A stretch of DNA of 64,000 nucleotides. Origin: Mucilaginibacter sp. (lineage in GTDB: Bacteria > Bacteroidota > Bacteroidia > Sphingobacteriales > Sphingobacteriaceae). Within the stretch, counting starts at the first letter, position 1. Every line of letters starts with the position of its first letter. Positions 44,087 to 53,157 of this stretch are shown here, one piece after another. The translations under genes and the position numbers were made by a program. A model generated the notes under the pieces. The model had not been told where the DNA came from, ran no database searches, and worked only from the letters and a program-made list of their open reading frames with translations. The stretch spans positions 152,471-216,470 of the forward strand of contig JARLHA010000059.1 in the NCBI GenBank assembly GCA_031292485.1, written 5' to 3'.

Positions 44087-45240
44087 CTTCCCAACTGATC
44101 CAGCTTAAACCTAAGCACTTCAATTGATTCCTTTTGCCTGGAGATAATAACGTACATATAACCATTCCATACCATCGTGTGTGGGTAACCATATTGCCCG
44201 CCTTTCCAAAGGCCCGCCTGTTTTAATTGATAAGGTTCATCAGCAATGATATATTGTTTGTCAAAATAGTTACCATCGTCGCTTAAAGCCAAAACCAGCG
44301 GCGTTCTGTCATAGTGATGAAGTGTATCGGGTATCCCCACATAATAAAACCGTTTGTCTGGCAACCGCCCGAAATGAAACTTGCTGTCGTTATCGGTAAA
44401 TGGTGTTTCAACCGGTTTTGACCAGTTTGTTCCATTATCACGGCTTTCAGTAAGCCACAGCCGTCCTTTCCAGCCATTACCGGTTACGCGCAACAACATA
44501 TGCAGCACGTCATCATCTGTTCGAAAAAAGGAGCCTTCGCAAAGCGGCGGTAGCCCCCACCTTTTTGCCGGGGCGTAAAAAGCAGCCGAATTATCCTGTG
44601 TATAAAAATCAGATGGATAAAAACTGGTCATCTTCCAGCCTGATAGTCCCCGCGGATCATCGGTGTACGGAAAGCTAAAGTTACCGCTGATGATAAGCCT
44701 GCCGCTTTTGATAGCTTCAGGGCCATGGTTAGGTATTATGGGGAGGTGTATGTCAACCGGCTCGCTCCAGTGCTTACCATCGGTAGTGTATTTTGCCCAT
44801 AGGCGGGTATTTGCACGGTGCTGCTCATATTCGCCATAATAAGCAACTAACGTATCTTTATACTGGTAGAAACCAGCGGCAGTGAGCACATTTAAGGTGT
44901 CTGAAGGCCCTTTTGACGGCAGGGCTAAAACCTGTACCGGCGACCAATGTACAAAATCAGTGGATTCCGAATATACCACCCGCTGGCCCGGCGAGTCTTC
45001 GCCAATTAAACCATTTGACCATATGGCAATGAGTTTTCCCTTGAAACATATGATTGAAGGATGATGGTTATACCACCAGCTTACCTGCGGTGTATAGATC
45101 ATGGCCCGGGCAATTTTTAAATGCCGCAGGCCATTTCCATTTTTATAATTATTACTGATAACAACCGGCTGGCTACCGGCCCTTTGTGAAAATAGGATGA
45201 TCAGAATAAATATAAATACGGGGAGTAAAGCTTTTTTCAT
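44080..45240 (-). CDS. Sialidase-like secreted beta-propeller protein
   Basis: 386 residues with a signal peptide (1-23). The mature part carries Asp-box-like motifs of sialidase propellers: STDFVHWS, TTDGKHWSEP and, exactly SxDxGxxW, SRDNGTNW. It belongs to the exo-alpha-sialidase-like group, but the catalytic Arg triad of GH33 cannot be assigned with certainty, so the substrate is open. Its ATG directly follows the stop of the UPF0173 gene upstream on the same strand, so the two are co-transcribed. Confidence 0.8.
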   Translation of the reverse strand: MKKALLPVFIFILIILFSQRAGSQPVVISNNYKNGNGLRHLKIARAMIYTPQVSWWYNHHPSIICFKGKLIAIWSNGLIGEDSPGQRVVYSESTDFVHWSPVQVLALPSKGPSDTLNVLTAAGFYQYKDTLVAYYGEYEQHRANTRLWAKYTTDGKHWSEPVDIHLPIIPNHGPEAIKSGRLIISGNFSFPYTDDPRGLSGWKMTSFYPSDFYTQDNSAAFYAPAKRWGLPPLCEGSFFRTDDDVLHMLLRVTGNGWKGRLWLTESRDNGTNWSKPVETPFTDNDSKFHFGRLPDKRFYYVGIPDTLHHYDRTPLVLALSDDGNYFDKQYIIADEPYQLKQAGLWKGGQYGYPHTMVWNGYMYVIISRQKESIEVLRFKLDQLGRK

Positions 45241-45918
45241 TTATATAGCTAAGCTTTCACCTATTGGCAGCAATGTTAAATTGAGGCCTGCTTTTTTAAA
45301 CTTTTCGCGCACTTCGTTTTTGTCAATTTTTATTACCGGGAACGTGTCGTAATGCATCCCGATGACATTTTTACAGTTAACAAATCCCGCGGCTTTTATG
45401 GCATCATCAGCACCCATAGTGTAGTTATCGCCGATGGGTAAAATCGCGTAATCCAGATTTTCATCCGCCAGCAGTTTCATATCAAGGGTAAGGGCAGTAT
45501 CGCCTGCAAAATAAAGTTTTTTCCCTTCAGAAGAGATCACAAACCCGGCAGGGTTGCCACCATAGGCGCCATCCGGCATCGAACTTGAATGCAGCGCATA
45601 AACCATTTTTACCCGTCCGAAATCAAAATTAAAACCACCGCCGAAATTCATACCATGCACTTTGGTGATGCCCTTGTTATTCAGCCAGCCGGCGATATCA
45701 GCAATACAAATAACCTGCGCACCGCTGTTTTTCTGGATTTGTTCCAGGTCGGCCATATGGTCGCCATGCCCATGCGAAAGCAAAATATAATCGGGCTTTA
45801 AACTGTTGATATCAATTGCAGCCGCCAGGGCATTGTGAGAAATAAAAGGATCAAAAAGTAATTTTTTGCCGCCTGTTTCCACCCCGAAAGAGGAATGGCC
45901 ATAATAAGTAATTTTCAT
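45241..45918 (-). CDS. UPF0173 metal-dependent hydrolase
   Basis: 225 residues, metallo-beta-lactamase fold: MKITYYGHSSFGVETGGKKL at the start, the zinc motif SHGHGDHMAD near residue 48, GMNFGGGFNFD, FAGDTALTL with the bridging Asp, and GMHYDTFPV near the end with the last His. Typical length of this family (about 225-230 aa). The substrate is unknown. First gene of a two-gene unit with the sialidase-like gene. Confidence 0.92.
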   Translation of the reverse strand: MKITYYGHSSFGVETGGKKLLFDPFISHNALAAAIDINSLKPDYILLSHGHGDHMADLEQIQKNSGAQVICIADIAGWLNNKGITKVHGMNFGGGFNFDFGRVKMVYALHSSSMPDGAYGGNPAGFVISSEGKKLYFAGDTALTLDMKLLADENLDYAILPIGDNYTMGADDAIKAAGFVNCKNVIGMHYDTFPVIKIDKNEVREKFKKAGLNLTLLPIGESLAI

Positions 45919-46048
45919 ATAGATAGGGTCTTTTGTTTAAATATCGAATAAAGAACGTTGAATTTTGAAGCAAACTTAATTGTTACCTCAAAATTCGCTA
46001 TTTGGTACCCAATATTAAAAATCTTTGTGTATCCTGTTTGTAAAGATT

Positions 46049-46348
46049 TTAAAACATTCCGCCAAGCCCGCCAAACATTTCTTTGGTCATGGCAGCCATC
46101 TCGCTCTGGTTCACATTATCGGCCTGTTCCATCGCTTTGTTTATCGCGATGATCAGCAATTCTTCCAATTGCTCTTTGTCGCCTTCATTAAAAAGCGCAT
46201 CGTCAATTAAAACAGATTGAACCACTTTATTGCCGTTTGCGGTAATGGTAATTTTGCCGCCTTCGGCTACGCCGGTTACGGTAATGGCATCCAGCCTCTT
46301 TTTTATTTCGCCCGCTTTTTGCTGGGCCTGCATTAGTTTATCGAACAT
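46049..46348 (-). CDS. YbaB/EbfC nucleoid-associated protein
   Basis: 99 residues. The YbaB pattern is clear: MFDKLMQAQQKAGEIKKRLD helix, GKITITANGNKVVQSVLIDD strands and LEELLIIAINKAM helix, ending MTKEMFGGLGGMF. It forms dimers that bind DNA, and the gene often accompanies dnaX and recR, which are not present here. Separate gene; the ATG is preceded by a long word-palindrome and four TGTAAACC words. Confidence 0.93.
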   Translation of the reverse strand: MFDKLMQAQQKAGEIKKRLDAITVTGVAEGGKITITANGNKVVQSVLIDDALFNEGDKEQLEELLIIAINKAMEQADNVNQSEMAAMTKEMFGGLGGMF

Positions 46349-46353
46349 TTTAT

Positions 46354-46487
46354 TGGTTGATTAAGTTTAATGGGTTGGATTAGGTTGATTGAGTTGTGTA
46401 TTCAAATTTGCCTGTAATTTTCAAATTTATGATTATTTGAGCTGCTCAACTTATTCAACCACTCACTCAATCAACCCAATCAAATAA
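46354..46487. repeat. TTGATTGGGTTG word palindrome ahead of the YbaB gene
   Basis: GGTTGATTAAGTTTAATGGG and GGGTTGGATTAGGTTGATTG on the left face CTCAACTTATTCAACCACTC and AATCAACCCAATCAAA on the right. The 20-base run GGGTTGGATTAGGTTGATTG (46372-46391) occurs identically at 40357-40376 after polA. Related words are at 16217-16240. Confidence 0.7.
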
Positions 46488-46572
46488 ATACCAGTGTCAT
46501 GTCATTAATAAATTGACGTTCAGGCTTTATCAGAACAGCTTAAAAATACCGGGTGGAGGTTACGTAAAATAG

Positions 46573-46666
46573 TGTAAACCCCATTTTAATGAGTAGGCAT
46601 ATAAATAACTTATTATTAGATATTTACAAAATGTAAACCCTTAAATGTGTAAACCTTTTGTAAACC
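46573..46666. repeat. Four TGTAAACC direct repeats
   Basis: TGTAAACC at 46573, 46632, 46648 and 46659 in the same orientation, the last three close together. The surroundings are AT-rich. It lies between the YbaB start and the end of the convergent-side serine hydrolase gene and could be a protein-binding cluster. The remaining bases of the 46349-46734 gap show nothing else. Confidence 0.5.
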
Positions 46667-46734
46667 CTTTTTGTGCTATTTGCGTTCAATGAACTTGTAG
46701 ATGGACTATTGGTCAATTTATGGTTGACACGACA

Positions 46735-47949
46735 CTAGTCATCACTCGTATCCCCGTTGCCTTTATAAGCGCTCTTTCTCACAATGGGCATTCCTGTAGC
46801 GTTAAAAAGATCGTCCAGCTTCAGCAGGCTGCCATTTGAAAGATTGGAAAGCAATACGATGGTGATATCATCCTTTATATCCCGCAAGTAAATATGCCTG
46901 AAACCGTGCCACCATCCGGTATGATAGATCACCTGTTTGCCGGGCGCTTCAAAAATCCTCCAGCCATAACCATAACTGAAATGGCCATGCAGCATCGGGT
47001 TTCGCGGAACATAGGCCGAGTCCATTGTGGCCTGTTTTAGCAGTCGGCCCTCACGTAAAGCTCTGTCATATAAATACAGATCGCCGACCGTGCTGTAAAT
47101 GCCTTTATCGCCTACCGGGCCGTCAAGGAAGTTTTGCGCTACCGAATAGCGCCATTGGCCCCTGTCATGCCCTACCACATCAACCGGGATTTTATCATAA
47201 ACTGCTTTTGAATAAACGGCGGTATGCGCCATCCCGGCAGGTATAAAAATATGTGCTTTAACGAAATCGGCGTAGGGCTGCCCGGTAACCTTTTCAATTA
47301 TGGAGCCGAGCACCATAAAGTTGGAGTTGTTGTACAAAAAGCGTTTATCGGGCTTGTTAAAAGGGCGCGGTTTATATTGAGCAATCAGGGCCATTTCCTG
47401 CGCATTGGTAAGGCCTTTGCGCTGGTCGCGGTGCTCGGAACGGTACAAGTCATCAGTAAAGTAAACGTAGTTCATCATCCCCGAGCGATGTGTAAGCAGC
47501 AAACGGATGGTAATACCATCATACGGAAAATCAGGGAAGAATTTTTTTACATCATCATTTAACGAAAGTTTTCCTTGCTCCATCAGCATCAGGATGGCGG
47601 TTGACGTAAATGTTTTGGTAATGGATGCCAGTTCAAACTGGGAGTTAATGTTTAGTTCCTTGCGGTGCAGATAGTCGGCCCAGCCAATCGCATTTTCGTA
47701 AATGATCTTTCCATGTTTGGCCACCAGCACATTGCCATTAAAACCGCGTGTGCGGTGCAATTGCTGCATTACGGCGTCAATCTTTTTATCTGCATTTTGG
47801 GGGTCATAAGCCAGCAGGGCTCTGGTATCCATCGGCGTGGCAGGTTTTTTGGGCGGGGTAGTAGCATCATTACTTGCTTTTGAAGAACAGGATGCCAAAA
47901 AGAACAGATAACAGGCAGAAGAAAAAATAGCTCTATACACAAATCTCAT
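46735..47949 (-). CDS. Class C beta-lactamase-like serine hydrolase, lipoprotein
   Basis: 404 residues from the ATG at 47949; a GTG 5 codons upstream is possible. The lipobox FLASC puts the lipidated Cys at 21. Catalytic motifs: SITK (SxxK) in FELASITKTFTS, YNN in FLYNNSNFMVLG and HTG in VIYHTGWWHGF. This is the penicillin-binding-protein/esterase-like family; it may act on cell wall peptides, but true beta-lactam hydrolysis is not shown. It reads away from the TPR gene; the 5' regions of the two are close. Confidence 0.92.
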   Translation of the reverse strand: MRFVYRAIFSSACYLFFLASCSSKASNDATTPPKKPATPMDTRALLAYDPQNADKKIDAVMQQLHRTRGFNGNVLVAKHGKIIYENAIGWADYLHRKELNINSQFELASITKTFTSTAILMLMEQGKLSLNDDVKKFFPDFPYDGITIRLLLTHRSGMMNYVYFTDDLYRSEHRDQRKGLTNAQEMALIAQYKPRPFNKPDKRFLYNNSNFMVLGSIIEKVTGQPYADFVKAHIFIPAGMAHTAVYSKAVYDKIPVDVVGHDRGQWRYSVAQNFLDGPVGDKGIYSTVGDLYLYDRALREGRLLKQATMDSAYVPRNPMLHGHFSYGYGWRIFEAPGKQVIYHTGWWHGFRHIYLRDIKDDITIVLLSNLSNGSLLKLDDLFNATGMPIVRKSAYKGNGDTSDD

Positions 47950-48060
47950 AAGTAAAACCTTCACACATTAAACGTTTGCAAAAATTAGAAATTATACCCG
48001 CATGTTTAACATAATGTTTTAAATATTTTCAATTTGGTTAACATCTGTTTAAATTTAACC

Positions 48061-49077
48061 ATGAAATCATATCGCTTTTTGTTCGCATTCTTTGTTTTGA
48101 TAGCTATTGGCAGGGCCGGCATAGCCCAGGATCCGAATGATGCCCAATCACTCATCAAAGAAGCGGTACAATTAAATAAAGATGGAAAATATTCGGAAGC
48201 GGTTGACAAATACGGCCTCGCTTTAAAAGTGGAGCCGGAGAATATTTATGCGAATTATGGCATGGCTTTTTCCCTGCTGGCATCAGACAAGGGAAAAGAA
48301 GGCATTCCCTATCTGCAGAAAGTCATCAACGCTAATAGTTCGATCACTATTTGGGCCTATGATCTTTTAGGAAGTATTTATGATAAGGAACACGATTCGG
48401 CTAAAGCTATTGAAGCCTTTAAGGCCGGCTTGAAGCTCGACCCTAAATACCAGAGCATTTATTATAATTTAGGCCTGGTTTATTTCAGGGACAGAAATTA
48501 TGCCGAGGCGGAAAAATGTGCCATCGAATCGATGAAACTGGATCCTAAACATGCCAGCAGCCAGCGCATGTATGCCCTGGTATGTTTTCATCAAAATAAA
48601 AGGGCCAACGCGCTGCTGGGTTTATGCAGTTTTATCCTGCTCGAACCAAATACCGCCCGCACTACCGAAGCTTATGGCAATATAACACACATTTTACAGG
48701 GAGGCATTTTAAGGCCGCCCGCGGGCACACCTATGCTAATGGTTGATGCAAACAGTATCGCCCTTAACAATGCCATCAGCAAAGCTATTGCCGATGCGGA
48801 TAAAAAGAAATACCCCAGCCCGGCCGACCAATTAGCCGTGCAGTTAACCGGCATTTTTACTGCTATTGGGCAGTTAGCCGATAAACAAAATGCCGATCCT
48901 GTTTTCAGGAAATATTTTGCCGATTATTTTTACCAGCTGGCGCAGTCGCCCAATATGCCGGCTTTTGCCCGGATGATCAACCGGGGCAACGCCGAAAGTG
49001 CAAAATGGATAACGGAGCATCCGCAGTATATGAATGATTTGTATGGGTGGGTGAAAACGACAGCAAGAGGGTTTTAA
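48061..49077 (+). CDS. Secreted TPR-repeat protein
   Basis: 338 residues from the ATG at 48061, which starts a signal peptide (MKSYRFLFAFFVLIAIGRAG). At least three tetratricopeptide repeats fill residues 22-190: KEAVQLNKDGKYSEAVDKYG, WAYDLLGSIYDKEHDSAKAI and YYNLGLVYFRDRNYAEAEK. The C-terminal part is helical and unassigned. TPRs mediate protein contacts, probably in the periplasm. An intrinsic terminator follows directly. I discounted a TTG frame start 27 bases upstream. Confidence 0.88.
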   Translation: MKSYRFLFAFFVLIAIGRAGIAQDPNDAQSLIKEAVQLNKDGKYSEAVDKYGLALKVEPENIYANYGMAFSLLASDKGKEGIPYLQKVINANSSITIWAYDLLGSIYDKEHDSAKAIEAFKAGLKLDPKYQSIYYNLGLVYFRDRNYAEAEKCAIESMKLDPKHASSQRMYALVCFHQNKRANALLGLCSFILLEPNTARTTEAYGNITHILQGGILRPPAGTPMLMVDANSIALNNAISKAIADADKKKYPSPADQLAVQLTGIFTAIGQLADKQNADPVFRKYFADYFYQLAQSPNMPAFARMINRGNAESAKWITEHPQYMNDLYGWVKTTARGF

Positions 49078-49080
49078 AGG

Positions 49081-49115
49081 AAACTTGCGAAGTTTATAAA
49101 ACTTCGCAAGTTTTT
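49081..49115 (+). terminator. Intrinsic terminator after the TPR gene
   Basis: AAACTTGCGAAGTTT (49081-49095) pairs with AAACTTCGCAAGTTT (49099-49113) around a 3-base loop and runs into T residues. Confidence 0.85.
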
Positions 49116-49172
49116 GGTAGATTCATACATTTATCAAATGATACTATTGTTCGAATGCTTTAGCGCTGAAAT

Positions 49173-49622
49173 ATGGGTACCGTTTCTGATTGGACAATGG
49201 TATTTGTGACTGTTTGCACAGCTTATTTTATTTGGAGAACATTAGATGAACAAAAGAAAATCAATATAGTATTAATAAATAAAAACAGAAGAGATATACG
49301 GCCAGAGTTTAAAATCAAGTTTGAAGACCCTTACTTTAAACTGTACATTTCCAATGCAATAGCTATAAATGTCTTGATTTTTAAAACTAATACGTTTGGT
49401 AAAACTATTTATGAGGACCCGGAAATCATTCCCGTATGGCATAAAGAGTATAATAAAATGCAAATTCCTCACGATATATTCTCGATAAGTAACAGGGATT
49501 ATTCCATTTGGACTATTCATTATAAAGATGAAGATGGAAGGGAATACAAGCAAGAAGTTTCGGGAGGTTCAGATGGGGGTATATACATTGATTTTCCCAA
49601 ATTAGTAAAAGATGTTGTTTGA
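49173..49622 (+). CDS. Unknown protein with one membrane helix, AT-rich
   Basis: 149 residues: an N-terminal hydrophobic helix (about 7-22, DWTMVFVTVCTAYFIW) followed by a polar domain rich in Lys, Ile and Asp with several strand-like stretches (PEFKIKFEDPYFKLYISNAI). I recognise no family. The composition is richer in A+T than the genes on either side, which suggests acquisition. Stand-alone between the TPR gene and fumC. The frame is long enough and consistent enough to report. Confidence 0.6.
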   Translation: MGTVSDWTMVFVTVCTAYFIWRTLDEQKKINIVLINKNRRDIRPEFKIKFEDPYFKLYISNAIAINVLIFKTNTFGKTIYEDPEIIPVWHKEYNKMQIPHDIFSISNRDYSIWTIHYKDEDGREYKQEVSGGSDGGIYIDFPKLVKDVV

Positions 49623-49719
49623 TTTCCTTGTTATTGTTTGGTCCAATTCCTGCAATAAAACTTAAGAAAATTAGCCCAAAAAGATTGGCCTTCAACCTTT
49701 ACTTCCCCAACTAAAACCC

Positions 49720-49727
49720 TAACTTTG
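49720..49727 (+). promoter_or_regulatory. fumC -7 box
   Basis: TAACTTTG matches TAnnTTTG and lies 23 bases ahead of the ATG at 49751. Confidence 0.45.
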
Positions 49728-49750
49728 CCCCTGCAAAAAATACAAATTCC

Positions 49751-51148
49751 ATGAGTTTCAGAACCGAACACGATACCATGGGCGAGGTACAGGTACCCGC
49801 CGACAAATACTGGGGAGCACAAACCGAAAGATCACGCAATAATTTTAAAATTGGCCCGGAAGCCTCGATGCCGAAAGAGATTATCGCTGCTTTTGCCTAT
49901 CTAAAAAAAGCCGCTGCTTATACAAATACCGATTGCGGCGTATTGCCCGCCGAAAAACGCGACCAGATAGCTCAGGTTTGTGATGAAATATTGGCAGGCG
50001 GCCTTGCCGGCGAATTTCCGCTGGTGATCTGGCAAACAGGCTCGGGCACACAATCCAATATGAACGTGAACGAGGTGATTGCTAACCGCGCCCATGTACT
50101 GGCCGGCAATAAACTGGGCGAAGGCAAAACCTTTATCCACCCGAATGACGATGTAAACAAATCGCAGTCATCAAACGATACTTACCCGACCGCCATGCAC
50201 ATTGCCGCCTATAAAATGGTGATTGATGTAACGATACCCGGCGTTGAAAAACTGCGCGATACGCTAAAGGCGAAATCTGAAGCTTTTAAAAGCGTTGTAA
50301 AGATTGGCCGTACCCACCTGATGGATGCTACGCCGCTTACCCTGGGCCAGGAATTTTCAGGCTACGTTTCCCAACTGGATCATGGTTTAAGAGCGTTAAG
50401 AAACACCCTCGACCACCTTTCTGAACTGGCCCTTGGCGGCACCGCCGTTGGTACGGGCATCAACACCCCAAAAGGTTATGATGTTAAGGTAGCCGAATAT
50501 ATCGCTAAATTTACCGCCCTGCCCTTCCGCACTGCTGATAATAAATTTGAAGCACTCGCGGCACATGATGCTATTGTAGAGAGCCACGGCGCATTAAAAC
50601 AAATTGCGGTCTCGCTGATGAAGATCGCCAATGACATTCGCATGCTGGCTTCTGGTCCGCGTTCAGGAATTGGGGAGATTCATATCCCTGATAACGAGCC
50701 GGGATCATCCATCATGCCGGGCAAGGTAAACCCAACCCAAAATGAAGCCGTTACCATGGTGGCAGCACAAGTTATGGGTAATGATGTAACTATTTCTATC
50801 GGTGGCTCCAACGGACATTATGAACTTAACGTGTTTAAACCGGTTATGGCTGCTAGCTTTTTACAGTCGGCGCGCCTTATCGGTGATGCCTGCGCCTCGT
50901 TTAATGACCACTGTGCCGCGGGCATCGAACCAAATTATGCCGGCATTAAAAAACACCTCGAAAATTCATTGATGCTGGTAACGGCCTTAAACCCACATAT
51001 CGGTTACGAAAACGCAGCAAAAATTGCCAAAAAAGCGCTGAAAGAAAACCTTTCATTACGCGAAGCGGCAATAGGTTTAGGCCTGCTCACCAATGAGCAG
51101 TTTGATGCCTGGGTTCGCCCCGAAGACATGATAGGTAGTTTGAAGTAA
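49751..51148 (+). CDS. fumC: Fumarate hydratase, class II
   Basis: Reversibly hydrates fumarate to malate in the TCA cycle. Superfamily motifs in order: QTGSGTQSNMNVNEVI near residue 98, NDDVNKSQSSNDTYPTAMH, KIGRTHLMDATPLTLGQEF with the catalytic His, and the signature GSSIMPGKVNPTQNEA. At 465 aa it is a normal iron-independent type. The downstream lipoprotein gene begins 65 bases after the stop, past a hairpin, so they could be co-transcribed with partial termination. Confidence 0.97.
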   Translation: MSFRTEHDTMGEVQVPADKYWGAQTERSRNNFKIGPEASMPKEIIAAFAYLKKAAAYTNTDCGVLPAEKRDQIAQVCDEILAGGLAGEFPLVIWQTGSGTQSNMNVNEVIANRAHVLAGNKLGEGKTFIHPNDDVNKSQSSNDTYPTAMHIAAYKMVIDVTIPGVEKLRDTLKAKSEAFKSVVKIGRTHLMDATPLTLGQEFSGYVSQLDHGLRALRNTLDHLSELALGGTAVGTGINTPKGYDVKVAEYIAKFTALPFRTADNKFEALAAHDAIVESHGALKQIAVSLMKIANDIRMLASGPRSGIGEIHIPDNEPGSSIMPGKVNPTQNEAVTMVAAQVMGNDVTISIGGSNGHYELNVFKPVMAASFLQSARLIGDACASFNDHCAAGIEPNYAGIKKHLENSLMLVTALNPHIGYENAAKIAKKALKENLSLREAAIGLGLLTNEQFDAWVRPEDMIGSLK

Positions 51149-51162
51149 AAGCCTCTGTGAAA

Positions 51163-51199
51163 TGCCTCACCCCAAACCCCTCTCCACAGGAGAGGGGCT
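51163..51199. repeat. Intergenic hairpin of the CCCCTCTCC...GGAGAGGGG type
   Basis: CCCCTCTCC (51177-51185), loop ACA, GGAGAGGGG (51189-51197). Read as codons it gives LTPNPSPQERG, a phrase seen at the start of many mis-annotated proteins. It is non-coding here. Confidence 0.8.
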
Positions 51200-51213
51200 T
51201 AATTAGTCAATTC

Positions 51214-51726
51214 ATGCAAAAACTTTTCAGCTTTCGCCTTTTACCCTTCGTATTTCTGCTTTTAGCTTTCGGCCCCGGCTGTTCGTTTAATCCAAATGTG
51301 CAGAAACCCGGCGAAGGTTATTTGCAAGGCGAATGGCGGCAGGATTCTGTAACAAATCAAAAACAATTGATCACCTATTCGTTGTATCATCTTAAATTTA
51401 GCTGCGATTCATTTTACATGGAGATCCATTCGTTCAGCAAGATCAACACGGGGGTAGACACCTGTATGAATGTAGGCCACTGGGTTGAATATACCCGGGG
51501 GACTTATGTGCAAAGCAATGATACCCTGCATTTAACAGGGCAGTTTTGTAATGCGGATTATTCCATAAAAGATGACAAGGGTTGTTTTCGTTCGGGCGAT
51601 TATGAAGAGTTTTTTAAGGTGAGCAAACAAACTGATTCACTTTTTACTTTTGCCAGCACTACCAATGTTATCCCCTTAAAGGCGCATTTAATAAAAAGAT
51701 TATCTTGTCACCCAAAACCCATTTGA
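51214..51726 (+). CDS. Lipoprotein of unknown function downstream of fumC
   Basis: 170 residues from the ATG at 51214. A lipobox LAFGPGC gives lipidated Cys23. The mature domain begins FNPNVQKPGEGYLQGEWRQD and has a strand-rich core with four further Cys. I do not recognise a family. The frame is open from 51157, but those 19 codons are encoded by the hairpin repeat and would hide the signal peptide. It stops one base before the S1/P1 nuclease ATG, so the two are probably one unit. Confidence 0.8.
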   Translation: MQKLFSFRLLPFVFLLLAFGPGCSFNPNVQKPGEGYLQGEWRQDSVTNQKQLITYSLYHLKFSCDSFYMEIHSFSKINTGVDTCMNVGHWVEYTRGTYVQSNDTLHLTGQFCNADYSIKDDKGCFRSGDYEEFFKVSKQTDSLFTFASTTNVIPLKAHLIKRLSCHPKPI

Positions 51727-51727
51727 T

Positions 51728-52525
51728 ATGAGCACTGTCATTTTTTTTAAACGCTTGTTGTTTGTATTTTTAATTACTTATTTGCCACTGCAATCAATGG
51801 CATGGGGCGCCCAGGGGCATCGTATTTGCGGACAAATAGCCAGCACCTACCTCACCCCAAAGGCCCGTAAAGCAATTGAAGCGATTTTAGGTAATGAATC
51901 TGTAGCGATGGCCAGCAACTGGGCCGACTTTATCAAATCGGATCCTGATTATAATTATTTGTCATCCTGGCATTATATCGATTTTGATAGCGTGTTAACC
52001 TACCCCGAAATGATCGGTTATTTAAACCAGGATAACAACGTGGATGCTTATACCAAACTGCAGTTTTTGATAGGCGAACTAAAAAGGCACACCCTGAGCA
52101 AAGAAAGCAAACTGCTTGACCTTAGGATGCTGATCCATATCGTGGAGGATTTACACCAGCCTATGCACGTTGCCCATGCTGACGATAAGGGTGGCAATGA
52201 TTTTAAGGTAAACTGGTTCAGTACTCCAACCAATTTACATTCGATATGGGACTCTCAGCTGATAGATTTTCAGCAGCTTAGTTTTACAGAATATGCGGCG
52301 GCTATTAATCACAGTACAATAGCCGAGCGGGCCGCCTGGCAAAAGGACCCTATCAGCAAATGGATCTTCGAATCGAATCAAATAGCTGAAAAGCTATATA
52401 CTGAAATTAAACCCGGCGACACGCTTAATTATAAATACAATTTCAACCACATCGATCAGTTGAACCAGCGCCTCCTGATGGCCGGCGTAAGGCTTGCCGG
52501 GGTGCTGAATCAGATTTTTGGTTAA
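51728..52525 (+). CDS. S1/P1-type nuclease, secreted
   Basis: 265 residues. The signal peptide ends ...QSMA with Trp next (WGAQGHRICGQIA), so the mature N-terminus would be Trp, which in P1 nuclease binds zinc. Other zinc ligands fit: NWADFIKSD, SWHYIDFD, LIHIVEDLHQPMHVAHADDK and NLHSIWDS. These enzymes cut single-stranded DNA and RNA and remove 3' phosphates from nucleotides. Likely a periplasmic or secreted scavenger of nucleic acids. It follows the lipoprotein gene without a gap. Confidence 0.94.
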   Translation: MSTVIFFKRLLFVFLITYLPLQSMAWGAQGHRICGQIASTYLTPKARKAIEAILGNESVAMASNWADFIKSDPDYNYLSSWHYIDFDSVLTYPEMIGYLNQDNNVDAYTKLQFLIGELKRHTLSKESKLLDLRMLIHIVEDLHQPMHVAHADDKGGNDFKVNWFSTPTNLHSIWDSQLIDFQQLSFTEYAAAINHSTIAERAAWQKDPISKWIFESNQIAEKLYTEIKPGDTLNYKYNFNHIDQLNQRLLMAGVRLAGVLNQIFG

Positions 52526-52529
52526 GAGA

Positions 52530-52657
52530 ATTGTTGGAAGGTTGTAATGTTGGAAAGTTGAAACGTTGCTTCGCCGATGACCAGCGTTTCGACTTTCCAA
52601 TATTGCAAATCCAAAAAACATTCCAACATTTCAACCTTACAACTTTACAACAACTCT
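52530..52657. repeat. GTTGGAAAGTTG word palindrome
   Basis: GTTGGAAGGTTGTAATGTTG and GAAAGTTGAAACG on the left (52531-52566) face CGTTTCGACTTTCC and CCAACATTTCAACCTTACAAC words on the right. It lies between the S1/P1 nuclease and the phosphatase gene. Confidence 0.7.
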
Positions 52658-52663
52658 AACAAA

Positions 52664-53104
52664 ATGAAAATCCTGATGGTCTGCCTTGGAAATATTTGCC
52701 GTTCGCCGCTGGCGCATGGCATTATGGAGCAAATGGCAAATGAACAAGGACTCAATTGGGAAATAGAATCAGCCGGCACCGGCGATTGGCATGTTGGCGA
52801 AGCGCCTGACCGCCGTTCTATCCGTTCCGCTAAGAATCATGGCATCGATATCAGCAACCAGGTTTGCCGCTTGTTCAGGATAAGTGATTTTGATGAGTAC
52901 GACCACATTTTCGTGATGGACAGAAGCAACCTGAGCGATATATTGGCCAAAGCCCGTAATAAAGAAGATGAAAAAAAGGTAAGGCTTTTATTGGGCGATA
53001 AAATTGTCCCTGATCCTTATTATGACGATGCCCAATTTGAGCCGGTATTTGAAATGATCGAGGTGGGTTGCAGGGAAATTATTAAACAATTGACCACAAT
53101 ATAA
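52664..53104 (+). CDS. Low-molecular-weight protein tyrosine phosphatase
   Basis: 146 residues from the ATG at 52664. The P-loop CLGNICRS is at residues 7-14 (nucleophile Cys7, Arg13) and the general acid Asp is in DPYYDD near residue 118. Such enzymes dephosphorylate phosphotyrosine; bacterial ones often control capsule export, but no capsule genes are nearby. A frame open further upstream from 52577 is encoded by the repeat and is not chosen. Confidence 0.94.
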   Translation: MKILMVCLGNICRSPLAHGIMEQMANEQGLNWEIESAGTGDWHVGEAPDRRSIRSAKNHGIDISNQVCRLFRISDFDEYDHIFVMDRSNLSDILAKARNKEDEKKVRLLLGDKIVPDPYYDDAQFEPVFEMIEVGCREIIKQLTTI

Positions 53105-53120
53105 ATTTGGATTTTATAAT

Positions 53121-53128
53121 TATATTTG
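53121..53128 (+). promoter_or_regulatory. Putative -7 box for the broken toxin-antitoxin pair
   Basis: TATATTTG matches TAnnTTTG and lies 29 bases before the antitoxin ATG. Confidence 0.4.
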
Positions 53129-53157
53129 ATTGAGTTGATCTTAACAAATAATTAAAT

